A DNA stretch of 64,000 bases, from contig MU839079.1 of NCBI GenBank assembly GCA_030685235.1, positions 124,001 through 188,000 of the forward strand, in the 5' to 3' direction. A program made the position numbers and the translations under genes. Below are positions 25,191-37,499 of this stretch, piece after piece. Within the stretch, counting starts at the first letter, position 1, and each line of letters opens with the position of its first letter. This DNA comes from Copromyces sp. CBS 386.78 (Eukaryota > Ascomycota > Sordariomycetes > Sordariales > Sordariaceae). Below the pieces are notes generated by a model. It saw only the letters and a program-made list of their open reading frames with translations, made no database searches and had not been told where the DNA came from.

Positions 25191-27892
25191 GACCTCCTCT
25201 TATAAAGTTCGAGGAGGGGAGACCCATATTTTATGTAGGGCGGGTCCGCTGAAGGGAGTCGACGGGGGTCAATGTGATAGAGACTAGGAAAGTTTATATA
25301 GCAGTAAGAATAGTAAGCAACAGCATACTGCCGCTGCTTTTTGCATTCGGCTGTTTTCCAGTAAAAATCTGCAAGTCGCTGCACTTCCCCCAACTCCCCC
25401 AATGGGCTGCATCTGACTAATTAGAAGGCTGGAAATCGTTGGAGATCTTACTGCGTTCCTCGCTTTCATACTGCGCGAAACCCCTATGTTTATACTAGTA
25501 TGAGAACACCCGGACTGAAGACTGGATTTCCAGCGCAACAGTACCAACGAACACAAAACCGTTATAACCTGAAAATTTGGGGTAGGTTGGGGTGCATTAC
25601 TGTTGCATTACTGTACAGCGATTTCGCTGCAGGCTATTAATAGTATATGCAACCTCTACGATACTGGTATACTGGGATTCCGAACACAATACAAGGTCCC
25701 GTCCATACCAGGTATGTACCACCTCGTGGCTTCCATCATGGTCTCGTCCACCTGTTGCAGGGAGGCCGACTTCGACTCCTCCCAATTCATCCTTTCAGCG
25801 CTTGACCGGTCCTGGACAAAAAAAGCCCTGCATCATCGACGACGCCCGGGTCCCTGGTGTCTCTCCTTCACTCTCTTTCGTCATGTTGAATGGAACTTTT
25901 TGATAATACGTCAGGGTCTTGCAGCAATCTGAATGCTTCGCGGACCGAACGGTATGATCTCCCTATACTCCGGATGTACCAACGGTTGAAGATGGCAGCT
26001 AACTGATGGAAGCGTTGAAGATATATCTGTATCGAAATATATAACACGTAGAACATCCGAGTTTCACAGTCCGTTGGAAGCGGTGTGGTTCTCGGTGGCA
26101 GTTTGTCGACCCCTCTCTTCACAAGATCTTTGCGCCAATCCTCCGCGAGTGCATCCTATCATTGGCCGGATTTAGATATGTATCCCACTCGTCCGTATCA
26201 TCTCGTATCCTTGTCGGCATCGTGAAGCACCAGCTTCGGTTTTCCATACTGGGACAGCTTCCAAAGCCAACCACCTTCGCCAGCCTATGCGCATCCTCCG
26301 AAGATCCAAAGTAAAGTTTATAAGACACGGTTTGCGCCGTTCCCGAGTATCTGGCCCGTTTTTGAACCTCACAGAGTTTCGTCACCCGGGCTCCTCTGAT
26401 CACAAGACTTCCATCCTCCCATTCTTCGGCCCTGAGAGCTCCATCACTCGGTAGTTTGTCACGAAGGCATTGCCGGTGAAGACGACGGAACGCAGCAATT
26501 TTCCTCCATCCCGAGTTGGTCTGTCGATCAGGTACTTCGTATGCGATGCCCAGGTCGCAGGTTCCGGGTCGGGATGTTTCCGGGAGAAAGAGTTCCCATC
26601 TTAAGGTCGTCATGGTAATGAGGCAGGAGGCTTGCAAAGTCAGAGAACTGACTAAGGGTGTTTAGGTCGTGCTGCCTTCAGTTAGTATCTGCTGGGGTGG
26701 TAAGCAACAGGCAGCAATCAGCAACTGTTGCACGGGGCCGGTCTGGTGGCTTTTGCACCCCTCAGAAGCGAAGAACAAACGTACCTACTACCCCTGTCTG
26801 CAAGATTCTTCGCAGAGACTCAACGCCAGGTACCTAGACTCTCTCCTTTTCGATGGTCTTCGGCAGCTACAGTGCCACTGGTGGGTAAAGTGAATGGTTT
26901 CAAGACGTGGTAACACCCATTCACTTGCTAAAATGAGGGATACCAAGTAAACAAGAAAAGGGAAGAAGAGAACACAACACCGTCGAGCATCTAGAGTAAG
27001 ATGGTATGTGGGAATGATATATTCGACGTTCGGCCTGAATCCAGCCCCCAACTCGGGCATCAATCCCACAAGGCTGAATCGAGACCGCTGCCCGAGGTGT
27101 CACGAAGCGACTTACGTTCCCTCCCGCCCCAGGTTGACCTTTAGATACCTCTACTCTGATGGAGTGCAGACCCGAGGCTTCATCCGTGTTACCTCGCTTG
27201 AAGCGCGATCCAATAGCGTTCCTTCTTGGATCTTCAGCCGCACGGCGCATGCTGACAGGCAACCAAGCTTTATCATAGTGCTGACAATGGAGCGCATAAT
27301 GACAGATGATTGGTTTTTACCAAGTCTACACAGCCTCAAGGTAGCACAGAATTCCAAGGTCAGATACTACCTACCTTACCCCATGTAAGCTGTCATTTGC
27401 ACCCGGATTGGTGCCCATGCATCTCTACTTATGTTGTCAGGGAAAGAAGGCTTTGACTAATGGGATTTCATTTGATTGGAGAAGAAGATGAAGATGAGGA
27501 GGAAAACAGGAACCTCCAAAGGCCTGGGGAGGCCGGCCTGATACAGGAAAACCGCCTTGGATCATCCTTCCTGTCAAGCTTGTTCAAGTCACTGACTTCC
27601 TCATCTATATCTACGGCTTCCTTGTGAATCCAACCTTCCTTCCCCAGCTTCAGTAGGTCCTTTCCATCTATATAGACAATACTTTCCTCCCAAAGGCTAA
27701 AGCGGGGTAAGTGCTCACGGCCCCGCAAGTCAGGTGCAAGTCGGGTGCCCTGACACATGTCCACCGATTGTTTTATTTGTTTCCCTGAGCTGGCCGTTCT
27801 TTTCTGCTTCGCCTCCATTCGGCCGACCGCAACACTTGGAGCTGTGCTGGCTACCAGAGGTTGCCGCAATATCCATACCAGCTCTCGAAATC
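25191..27892. other. Normal-composition DNA without a confident gene
   Basis: The sequence leaves RIP bias here, but no conserved domain can be read. Several overlapping frames exist on both strands (for example 27,008-27,388 + and 26,921-27,262 -) and none resembles a known family. Decayed genes, upstream regulatory DNA of the DUF6594 gene, or one low-confidence gene on - are the options. Confidence 0.4.
26119..26613 (-). CDS. Hypothetical ORF, 164 aa (low confidence)
   Basis: The first in-frame ATG on - is at 26,613. The product reads MTTLRWELFLPETSRPG at its N-terminus and has a mixed, protein-like composition (EEWEDGSLVIRGARVTK, DDTDEWDTYLNPAND) but no motif I recognise. No signal peptide or membrane segment is seen. 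The frame is not supported by introns or neighbours. It may be a remnant exon of a decayed gene, or a chance frame. Confidence 0.25.
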   Translation of the reverse strand: MTTLRWELFLPETSRPGTCDLGIAYEVPDRQTNSGWRKIAAFRRLHRQCLRDKLPSDGALRAEEWEDGSLVIRGARVTKLCEVQKRARYSGTAQTVSYKLYFGSSEDAHRLAKVVGFGSCPSMENRSWCFTMPTRIRDDTDEWDTYLNPANDRMHSRRIGAKIL

Positions 27893-29582
27893 ATGACGCT
27901 GGACAAGAGTCCACTGGGAGAACATCAAACAACCGAAGTTTCTGTTCCAATACTTGGCGGTCCTTCAAATTCTGGAATTGTACCCCAGGCAGCTGAAACA
28001 AACAACCAGATATCGGGAGATGGTGAAGGAGAAGATGATGCTTGTTTTTTCGAAACCATAGAGGTACCAGTCCGAGTACGTGAGCGACCCAACCTCAAAA
28101 CTTCCAATGCCATCAGCGTGGGCGGCTCTCGGCACCGCGGAAGCGGCCAACAACCCGTCAAGGCGGTACCAGAAGATATCACGAAGACAACACGGCGGGA
28201 CAGCACATCCTCATTCGAAAGTTTGATTGAAGAAGAAGAGGTTCCCGTTGGCAGGCGACCTAAATCTATCGCCTTCCTCTCTCCTCTACACGAGGAGAAT
28301 CCGTCTCTCAGATCTGTGCATGATCAAACTGGAGGCAGCCAGGTACAACACCGACCATCTTCAGCGCACAAGACAAGAAATGACGGTCGAAGCGATAAGA
28401 ATCCTGCGACCAATCCTGAAGGTGCTACATCGACCCCAAACCAAGAGCGTGCGCATGGTTGTGGTTGCGACAAGGCCGCTCAGCGCCCGCCCTCTCAGAC
28501 AGCTGGAATCGAACCCGAGAAATGGGACACCGCCAATGACTTGCGCATATGGAAAGACATGCGAACCAAACTCTACCAGAAGAACCTTGTCGAACTGATA
28601 TCACCACAACGGCCCGGGGCATTTGGTTACCTCGACACCGTGATGTCTGATATGGTGACAAGAAGTGGACATTGTCAACCAGGCAGCAGTCTGACAGACG
28701 CCGACTTCGGCTACCGTATTCACTTTGCCGACTTGCAAAGAATACAAATTCAGTATCTACACAGCAAACTGGTCAACTTGGCTGTGTCGGCGCATTTCAA
28801 TGATGATGCCTGGGAGCCTGGAGGCAAAGCAGATGAGATCGGCAAGGTACTTAAGGAATATAGTAAGTTTTTGAGCTTCCAAGCCGAATTGAACTTGATC
28901 TGAATTTCCCAGGACACTTTGGTGGAAGCAATGGGCAAGATACCTTAGCTAACAAAAACCCCAAAACACAGTCCAAGCAGTAAGAGACCACGAGTACATG
29001 GGAAAATACACCAAGACCTCCAACGACCCCTTCATCGCCACCAGCCAACGGCTCTACGACAAACGATTCCTCGAGTCGGCCATGACCGCCGAAGGCGACA
29101 AGATGCCGGAGGACTTCCTACCTCCATGTCCTCCTCCTCCTCCGCCTCGGCAGAGCCATCAACTCCCGCAGCACCAACAGGACTTGAAACATGAAACACT
29201 GCGCGCTCAGCCGACGCTCGTCGAGCGCCTCCAGAGATACGCAGTGCCCACTGGTCCATGGGAGCGCGACAATACCGACAAGCCCGCGTCTGCGCTAATC
29301 AGCACACGAACCAAGGCCTGGAAGCGAGCGTACTGGACTAGAATTGGTGCTACGGTGATTGGTGGTGGCTTTCTCATTGCTCCGATGTGGATTCTTGCTC
29401 TCCAAAGGAATCTGTTCATTCATCTGGGGGTTGCGACGGGGTGTATCACGGCTTTTGGTGTCTCGATGTCGTTATACTTGGAGACGGTAGATAATGTATT
29501 TGCAGCTACATTGGCGTACGCGGCGGTTATTATGGTGTTTGTGGGTATCGTGATTCAGGAGACTGGGGGTAAGGGGACGTGA
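27893..29582 (+). CDS. DUF6594 membrane protein, two exons, 526 aa
   Basis: Exons 27,893-28,862 and 28,972-29,582 join in phase 1 across a 109-bp intron (GTAAGT..ACACAG, CTAAC branch near 28,950). The start ATG at 27,893 has A at -3; the longer open frame upstream has only a GTG. The N-terminal half is polar and low-complexity (EEEEVPVGRRPKS). From about residue 240 it follows the DUF6594 pattern: FGYLDTVMSDMV, then FADLQRIQIQYLHSKLVNLA, then VRDHEYMGKYTKTSNDPF after the intron. Three C-terminal transmembrane helices follow at about residues 445-467, 471-493 and 497-520. DUF6594 proteins are fungal integral membrane proteins of unknown function. The Harbinger element lies 74 bp beyond the stop, so the insertion may be in or near the 3' UTR. 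Confidence 0.82.
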
Positions 29583-30094
29583 TGATTGAGGTATTACGAG
29601 CTTTGAGTTTGAGTAGACGCAGGGTATAGGATGAAGCGGACGAGTAGGTACCTTAAGGCCTGTTCGGTTGCACGTTAGTACGTTCCCAGGTTAAGATTTT
29701 ATATATAGAACGTACTAACGCACTACTGCGATTTTTCGTGTTCGGCTCAAAAACCTTATTTTTCATGCACACCCTACAACCACATACAACTACCTATACC
29801 TACCCCAAATCTTCGATCTAACTAATTAAAAGGCCAGAATCTTCGAAATCCTTAACCGTAATTCTTAACGTACTACGTCTCAAAATCGAAACGTAGTACG
29901 TTAAAGACTATAGTTAATATATACGAATTTATATATATACTATATTTATAACGCTTTATTAAAATTATTAAATAATTTAATTAATTTTAAATACCGATTT
30001 AATAATAAATACCTTCCCCCCTTCTAAACGAAATATTTATTTCTTTCCCCTTTTCTTTTTCTATATCCCTTTTTATTTTTATTTATTTAATAAT

Positions 30095-31440
30095 CTTTAT
30101 TATAACGCCCGATAACGAAGACGAAGACTTTTATAAAAAGTTTTAATTATAATTCTAGGCCGTTACTTCTAGTACTACTGCCGCTCTATATATCCTCGTA
30201 CTATATAACTTCGTACCGTTAAATAATATCCTACTACCCTTCTACTAAACGATTAGGCTTGAAATATTAAAGGTAGATAGGTTTTTTAATATACTGAACG
30301 CCCTCTTCTTTAATTAGGTTCGTATAAGTAAGGAAACCTTTTATAACTTTTATTTATAGTTTTTTTCTTATAATAGTTTAAAGGGTAGGCGGTATTTATC
30401 TAATAAGTAAAGACTTATTATTTATTTTTATATATTAAGTTAAGGTAAGACTTAAAGGGATGCGGGCATTATTTTTAGTTATAGTCCTGATACTATTTAT
30501 AAATTAATATATATTTAATACTATATTAAGTATTATAATATTAATTTACTAAATTCCTAATAATACCTTTTATTATATTATAAAATACTTCCTCCGCCTT
30601 GCGAAGGCCTTTATTAAATAATTAAAATAGGTAGTCTAATTTAAAATCTGGAAATTTTCGTAATTCTACCCTTACTTCTAGAATTACTTTAGTATAATAA
30701 ATAGGAAGCTTTTTTCCGCGTGTATTCCTTAAGACTAATTTTTAGTTTAAATTACTTGCAAAGGTTATATTACTTAAAACGTATTAGGTACTATTGATAT
30801 AGACGGGCGTTTTATGTATCTACGTATTGGTTAGGAGGGTTCTATTAACGACGTTCGTATTTTCTATAATATTGTTAATAACGATTTCCTAATCCTTTAT
30901 AGTTAGTATTATTTTAAGGACGTTAATTATCCGGTAATAAAGAGGATACTAGTACTATATTGTAATATTCGGTACTATATGCTGGAATAGGGTAATTGTA
31001 TTTTTTAAAATAAGTAGGAGTTATTTAATAAACGCTATAGCTTAATTCGGGTTAATATCGAAACTACTTAGGGTATATTTATTAAGATCTTCGGTATTTA
31101 TTGTTGGAATTTAGAATATAATATCGAAACCCAAAAGGATGTTATTTTGGCTACTGCTAGCCTTTATAATTTTATATTTTAATATAAGGAATTATAAATT
31201 AAGTATAAAATTGAACGTAAGCGTTTTAAGAGGCTAATTATTATAACGACCCCTAATAAAGAAGATAATCAATTAAATAATTTTAATTATAGGGATTTAA
31301 TTCCGGGGGAGGCTAATGAAATATACTAATTTCGTAAGGAAATTGCGGATTCTTTATAGGCAGACTAGTAGGAAAGGTATAGATTAGGGAATAGATTAGG
31401 TAATAAATAGTATATTTAGCTTCTAATCTTCCCTATAAGG
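30095..31440 (+). pseudogene. HARBI1-like (DDE_Tnp_4) transposase remnant
   Basis: With RIP stops ignored the + frame gives VRISKETFYNF, then RLIIYFYIL, then IIFSYSPDTIYKL, the N-terminal pattern of Harbinger transposases. Near 30,760-30,870 it gives NVLGTIDIDGRFMYLRIG followed by EGSINDVRIF (compare the family's VDFDxRFxYVLxGWEGSxHDxRV, with an Asp of the DDE triad). Near 31,020-31,170 it gives ELFNKRYSLIRVNIETT and IKIFGIYCWNLEY (compare NLRHxxLRNVIERxFGVLKxRF), then a Leu-rich LYNFIF end. The first catalytic Asp region is too decayed to place. Many TAG/TAA stops make it non-functional. Confidence 0.8.
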
Positions 31441-31544
31441 AAGAATAGTAAATAAATTATTTAAATAATAATATATTTACTTTAATTCCGCTTGCCCTGT
31501 ACTAAATAACGGGAACGATTGTTTATTATTAATCTTTATTAGCG

Positions 31545-31950
31545 AAGGATTAATAGTTTTTGTTTTATACGTTAAAAGTAGTTATAATTAATATATTTTC
31601 TCCTTCGAATTAATAATGAACCGTTCCTTATATTAAAGTAGTTATAATTAACGTATCTTCTCCTTCGAATTGATATAGGTCTGGTAGTAAGCCGTTTTTT
31701 GCGTTAAAGTGGTTATAATTAACGTATTTTCTCCTTCGAATTGATAGCGAGCCGTTCCTTGCGCTAAAAGTAGTTATAACTAACGTATCTTCTCCTTTAA
31801 ATTAATATAGGTTTAGTGGCGAGCTATTCTTTACGTTAAAGTGGTTATAACTAACGTATCTTCTCCTTCGAATCGATAGTAGGCCGTTCCTTATATTGAA
31901 GGTAGTTATAATTAACGTATTTTTTCCTTCGAATTAATATAATAAGTTAA
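31545..31950. repeat. Tandem repeat in the Harbinger element, about 65-bp unit, six copies
   Basis: Each unit contains GTTATAATTAACGTATYTTC followed by TCCTTCGAATTGAT, then GCCGTTCCTTGCG-like words, with C/T differences between copies. It lies just past the transposase remnant and is non-coding by eye. Confidence 0.65.
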
Positions 31951-32049
31951 GAACTTGCTTAAATATACCTCTATACTAAGAAGGTGTAAGTAGGAGAAGG
32001 TTATATCGGTTCTTTATATTATTTATAATTGGAATCCCCGTAAGGGTTA

Positions 32050-32975
32050 CTAATTTCGTAATATTATTATACCTTCTTATCGGAGAAAAGTATTAGGGTT
32101 AATATTAATAGATGGCCGTATAATTCGTTAATATCTTTATTCTTTATTAGTCGCCTAGTTTACTACTATATAGAAGATAGGTTGTAGGGGTTTAATAGTA
32201 GTGAATATATTAGATTTATAGTTGATAGATACTAATACGGCGGCTTAAAGGTCGGTTTCTCCAATAGTAGTAATATTAAAAATATTTAATATATATAGTT
32301 TAATAATTTACTTTCGTTAGGAAGGTTAGTGGTGGAAGGATAGTTAACGATATTAATATTTTAGATTAGGCTTATTATTGCTATTAGGTTTACTATAATT
32401 AATAAATTTTTTATTATTATCGGATACTATCCTAATTAATCTTAATATTGCTAATACTATTAGTAATATTAGTAGTATTAATATTATTAATAATACCGGT
32501 TTAGTTGTCGAATAAATTGGGAGTTGGCTATTAAATTAAATATTTAGGTTTTCTTTTTCTTTTTTAAATTGGGTTTGGATAATAATATTAGAACTTATTA
32601 TTTTTACTAATAATTATTAATAAATATTCAATTTAATAAATAAGATAAAAAACGAAGTAAATATGAAGGGAAAGGGAGGGAATAATAAAGGGAAAGAGGG
32701 GAAATAATAAAGGGATAGGGGGGAAATAGTAAAGGGGATAGGGGGGAAATAAGAAGGGGAGAGGGGGGGGAAATAAGAACGGGAGAGAGGAATAGGAATG
32801 ATAAAAGGAAAGGGGTTGGAAAATTAGAAAACTAAAAAACCAGAAAATTAGAAATCTAGAAAATTAATAAACTAAAAAACTAGAAAGGAATAATAAAAGG
32901 AAAGGGATTAGAAAACCGGGAAACTAGAAAACTAGAAAACTAGAAAACCCAGAAATTGGAAAGAGGGTAGTGAAG
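32050..32975. repeat. Internal duplication of the Harbinger element, copy 1
   Basis: Shares with 34,340-35,540, in the same order and orientation: a TTTATTAGT...TACTATAT block, a long near-identical stretch ending ACTTTCGTTAGGAAGGTTA, an AGTATTAATATT-rich stretch, a TTGGATAATAA block, and then a purine-only tract (about 32,650-32,960: AGGGGGGAAATA and GAAAACTAGAAAA words). The two copies differ in length and by C/T changes. Confidence 0.55.
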
Positions 32976-34119
32976 GGGGGTAGTATATAAACGGGTTAGT
33001 ATAATAATAAATTGATTTTAATAACTTCCCTCTATAGAATTAAACGGTTTAATTTAGCGTTAATATTAATCTCTTTTTCTAATTAGATTTTATTATTCTC
33101 GAGTAACTATATGGTTGGTATTGATCTCCTCTTCTAGTTGGATTTTATTATTTTCGAATAGCTATATAATTAGTATTGAGGGTAGTTATAGTATTAGATT
33201 TCTAGCCCCCTATAGGGGGTTAAGTAAGTAATTATTAGTAATTATAAAAGTAATATCCGCTTGTATAGTATTTGACCAATTCTAAAAATACTAGTAATTA
33301 AGCTTAATCCTAATTAAAAAGCTATAATATTATTAAATTTAATTAATAATAAGCGTAATTCTCGGCCTAGTAGCCTAACCGTTCCTAATATATTTATAAT
33401 TATAGTATTTAAATATAGTTTAATAGTTAGTATAGGAATTGTATTAATTTCTTTTAACGATTTTTAGTAGTATGAAATATAGTTTAATAGTTGGTATAAG
33501 AATTGTATTAATCTCTTTTAACGACTTTACTAAGGGTATTAAGAATATTAGTAATTAGTAGTAATTATTTATCGGCTTAGTTTAAGGGGCTTAGTTGAGT
33601 TCTGGTAGTATTAGTAGTTATTGTAGGCGTAATTACCCTAATAATAAAAACTATCTTAAAATAGAAATTAGTATTTAAAATACTCCTTAATAAATAGTCG
33701 ACTAATATATTTAAATCGTACTTATAACCCCCCGTAGCTTAGATTTTAACCCTTTCGGGCACTATTCACCCGTAGGTAGTAGAACAATATAGTATATTAG
33801 GATTCTATTGGTAAGATTTACGTATTTTGAAAAATTTACCGTTAAATAGATATTATTAATCGATTGGCTATTTAAAAAGGAGGGAGATAATAGGAATTAG
33901 TAATTAAGGGGGGGGGGGAGGGATGATTTATAATAATTATTATTATTTTATCGTATTTAATATATTTGTATATCGTCGAAGTAGTTTTAGAAGAATTCTA
34001 GTTCGACGAATTAAAGTAACGAAATTATTTTTATAAAATTATTCTAGACCGGTGAGTTCTAATTCGACGAATTAGAATAGTAAGATTATTTCTATAAAAT
34101 TATTCTAAATCGGTATTTT

Positions 34120-34290
34120 AAAACCTTTTTAATATCGGTGGCGGTAGTGTTTATAATTATAAAAAAATGCTGATTCGGTATTGGTAGTAGTAGTGTTTAT
34201 AATTATAAAAAAATACTAATTTAGTATCGGTAGTGGTAGTATTTATAATTATAAAATAATATTGATTTAGTATTAGTAGTAGTAGTGCCT
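34120..34290. repeat. Tandem repeat, about 60-bp unit, three copies
   Basis: GGTAGTAGTAGTGTTTATAA followed by an A-rich run recurs three times just before duplication copy 2. Confidence 0.6.
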
Positions 34291-34339
34291 ATATTCGTAG
34301 GATAGGATAAGTAACTTCGGTATTGGAGGGATATAATTT

Positions 34340-35540
34340 ATATTATTTATTGCTATATTATTTATACTCTTTTATACCGCTAAAATTAAAGTTTTAGGTA
34401 GGAGGGTAATATTCTATTAGGTGGTTAAAGTAGCCGGTACTACGCTTAATATCCTTATTTTTTATTAGTTCCCAATTTGTTACTATATTGAAGACGGGTT
34501 TTAAGCAATATTAAATAATATATATAATTACCGATTTAACCTATTATAATCGGCCTTTCTAATAGCGGTAATATTGAAGATATTTAATATATATAGTTTA
34601 ATAATTTACTTTCGTTAGGAAGGTTAATAGTAAATAATATTAAATATTTTGGGATAGGCTTATTAATATTCGAATTCTACTGTTAAAAGTATTTTATTAG
34701 TTAATGGTAATATTTTTAAGGGTAGCGTTTACTAATATTATTAATACTATTAGTAGTATTGATAGTATTAATAGTATTAGTAGTATTGATAGTATTAATA
34801 GTATTAGCGGTATTAGCGGTGTCGAATTAGTTATCGGGCTAGTTATCGAATTAATCGCTAATAATATTAGTCTAGTATTTGAATTAGATTTGGATAATAA
34901 AATTAGAAGTTGTTAGTCCTAATATTATTATTATCGGTGGAAATATTTTCAAATTTTCGTTTAAATAAAAAGGAAAATCGTCCGAATTTAGTTAGAAATT
35001 CGTAAAATTATTAAAGGAAATTCGTTAGATTATTAAAATAAATTTATAAAATTGTAGGAAGAAATTTATTAGAAGTTGGAAAGAAAGTTTTTTATCCTTG
35101 AAGAAATAGGTTAGTAAAGAAAGGGATAGTTAGAAATTAGGAAAAGGAAATGAGAAAAGGGAAATTAAGAAAGGGAAATCAAAAAAGGGAAACTAAGAAA
35201 GGGAAATTAGAAATTAGAAATTAAAAACTAGAAAACTTAGAAAAGGGAAACTAGAAATTAGAAACTAAAAAAGGGAAACTAGAAACTAGAAACTAGAAAA
35301 CCTAGAAAAGGGAAACTAAAAACTAGAAACTAGAAACTAGAAAACTTAGAAAAGGGAAACTAGAAATTAAAAACTAGAAAAGGGAAATTAAAAACTAGAA
35401 ATTAAAAATTAGAAAACTTAGAAAACTTAAAAAAGGGAAATTAAAAATTAGAAAACCTAGAAAAGAGAAACCAAAAACTAGAAACCAGAAAACCTAGAAA
35501 TTAAAAAAGGGTAAAGGGAGGGTAAAGGGGGATAATAAAA
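34340..35540. repeat. Internal duplication of the Harbinger element, copy 2
   Basis: Second copy of the segment at 32,050-32,975, about 2.3 kb further right. Its purine tract (about 35,090-35,530) is longer and made of GAAACTAGAAA and GAAAAGGGAAA units, with hardly a pyrimidine outside CTA. The open frame at 34,704-34,916 is just the AGTATTAATAGT microsatellite translated. Confidence 0.55.
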
Positions 35541-35734
35541 GGGAAAATAGATAATAAAAAAGACGGAAAACTTTATACCCGAACTTTATAAAAGGTAAAA
35601 TAGACTTAGTAAAGTAAATTGGAAAGGTTATAGCGACCGGGTTCTTAATTTATTTAATATTATTATAGTACTAATATTAATCCTTATTATAAATTTTAAT
35701 AAGGATAATTAAAGCCGTAGAGGGGTAGTATTTT

Positions 35735-36115
35735 TTAATAATAAATTAGATTTTACTTCGATAGCCCGGTAGCCCGGTAATAATTTCGGGAATACTATTA
35801 TCGTCTAGGCTATTGAACGCGATTAACCGAAAGCGATAATTTCGGGAATATTATTATCGTTTAGGCTATTAAATACAATTAGCCGAAGGTAATAATTTCG
35901 GGAATACTATTATCGTTTAAGCTATTAAATACGACTGGCCGAAAGCAATAATTTTATAAATATTACTATTATTTGGGATATTAAATTAGATTTCACTTCG
36001 ATAGTCCGGTAGCCCGGTAATAATTTTAGGAATATTAGTATCGTTTATTGAACGCAATTGGCCGAAAGTAATAATTTCGGGAATATTGCTACCGTTTATT
36101 GAATACGATTGGTTA
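35735..36115. repeat. Minisatellite, about 58-bp unit, five to six copies
   Basis: Units carry AATAATTTCGGGAATACTAT, then TATCGTTTAGGCTATT, then an AACGCGATTGGCCGAAAG-like word. A larger repeat is superimposed: TTAGATTTTACTTCGATAG starts near 35,748 and a close variant near 35,985. Confidence 0.65.
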
Positions 36116-37499
36116 AAAGCGGGTAAGAAATTCGAAAAGTAGTAATAAGGGTTTAGAATTATAAAATAAGTAGAATCTTTGAAATTCCCCACTAAAAAGC
36201 TAGTATAATAGTTAATAAATAATTAGTACGGTTATAAGTAGCTAGTATATAATAAGTAAATATTTTAAATTAATAAATAAATATCGATAAGTCTAAATAA
36301 GGTATAAATAATATAGATTAGTTAAAGGGTAATTAATATATTGGGCTAATTAAATTAGGTTAGGCTTTAAGTTAGAATTTGGAAATTAAATTCTAAAATT
36401 GAGTTTCGATTTCTAAACTTTTTATCGATTTTAATTTAGTCGTTTTTAAAATTTTCCTTACCCTCTACCCTAAATATAATATAATAACTTTAATACTATT
36501 AAATTAATTGTAAATTTATTAGTTAGAAATCGGTAAGGATACCCCTATATTTTATTAAGAAGTCTATTAATAATAATAAATATATTTGGTAATAATCGGT
36601 ATTAAATTTTCTTCTAACGAATTAATTATATACTTTTCTTATCTTATTTAATACGTCGTACTATATTTATTCTTTAATATTTTAATGCGATTACGATACT
36701 AATACTTTATTAATATTACTTTCCCCTCCGAATATTATTAAAAGAGTGTAAAAACGTCCGTAAAGAAAACCTCCGGCGTTATGTCCGATTAAGTTAGTAA
36801 GACTTTTAAAAAAAAATAGAAAGCTTTTAGCGGTAAAGTAGCGAAGACGAAAGTACCTACTTTTTAGTCCCGATAATCCGACTGTCCTGTATATTATTTC
36901 AATTATCTTTAATTTTATTTATTAATACTATAAGAGCGCGCTACGATTAAGTAGATGGCGGAATAGTATTAGGGATGAATTAATTAAATAAATTTTTTAA
37001 AAAGAATTCCCGCTAGGATTTACTTATTAAAACGAACTATATAGCGATAATCTCCTACTTTTATAATTCGAAGAATTTCCTAATTATAGTGGTAAGTTAA
37101 TTGTTATAATTCTATTCGAAGATAATTAGTATTTTATATATATAATATTTAGGGTCGCCTCCCCCTTCCGTTAAATATTTCTATTTAAAAGTATTATACT
37201 TAATACGATTATTTACTAGAGTCCGAATAATTAAAATTTATAATTTAAAGCTCTTGGAAATACCGGCTAAGGAAGTAAATACTTCTTTACGAAGGGTATC
37301 CCTAACTGTTTTCTATTTTTTAATAAATAGATTAGGATTATTATCCCCGTTGTCTTCGTCGTTTTCGCCTTCGTTATTATTATTATTATTACCCCTTTTA
37401 TTATATTTAGTAGGATTAATAATAGAATTCGCAAATTGGCTAATAGCAGTAGGTATCTTACCTTAAAGCCGCTTATATACTTGTATTTTTGCGAAGGTA

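Noticed and set aside
34704..34916. 70-codon frame rich in Ser/Ile repeats
   Set aside because: Translation of an AGTATTAATAGT microsatellite in the Harbinger element.
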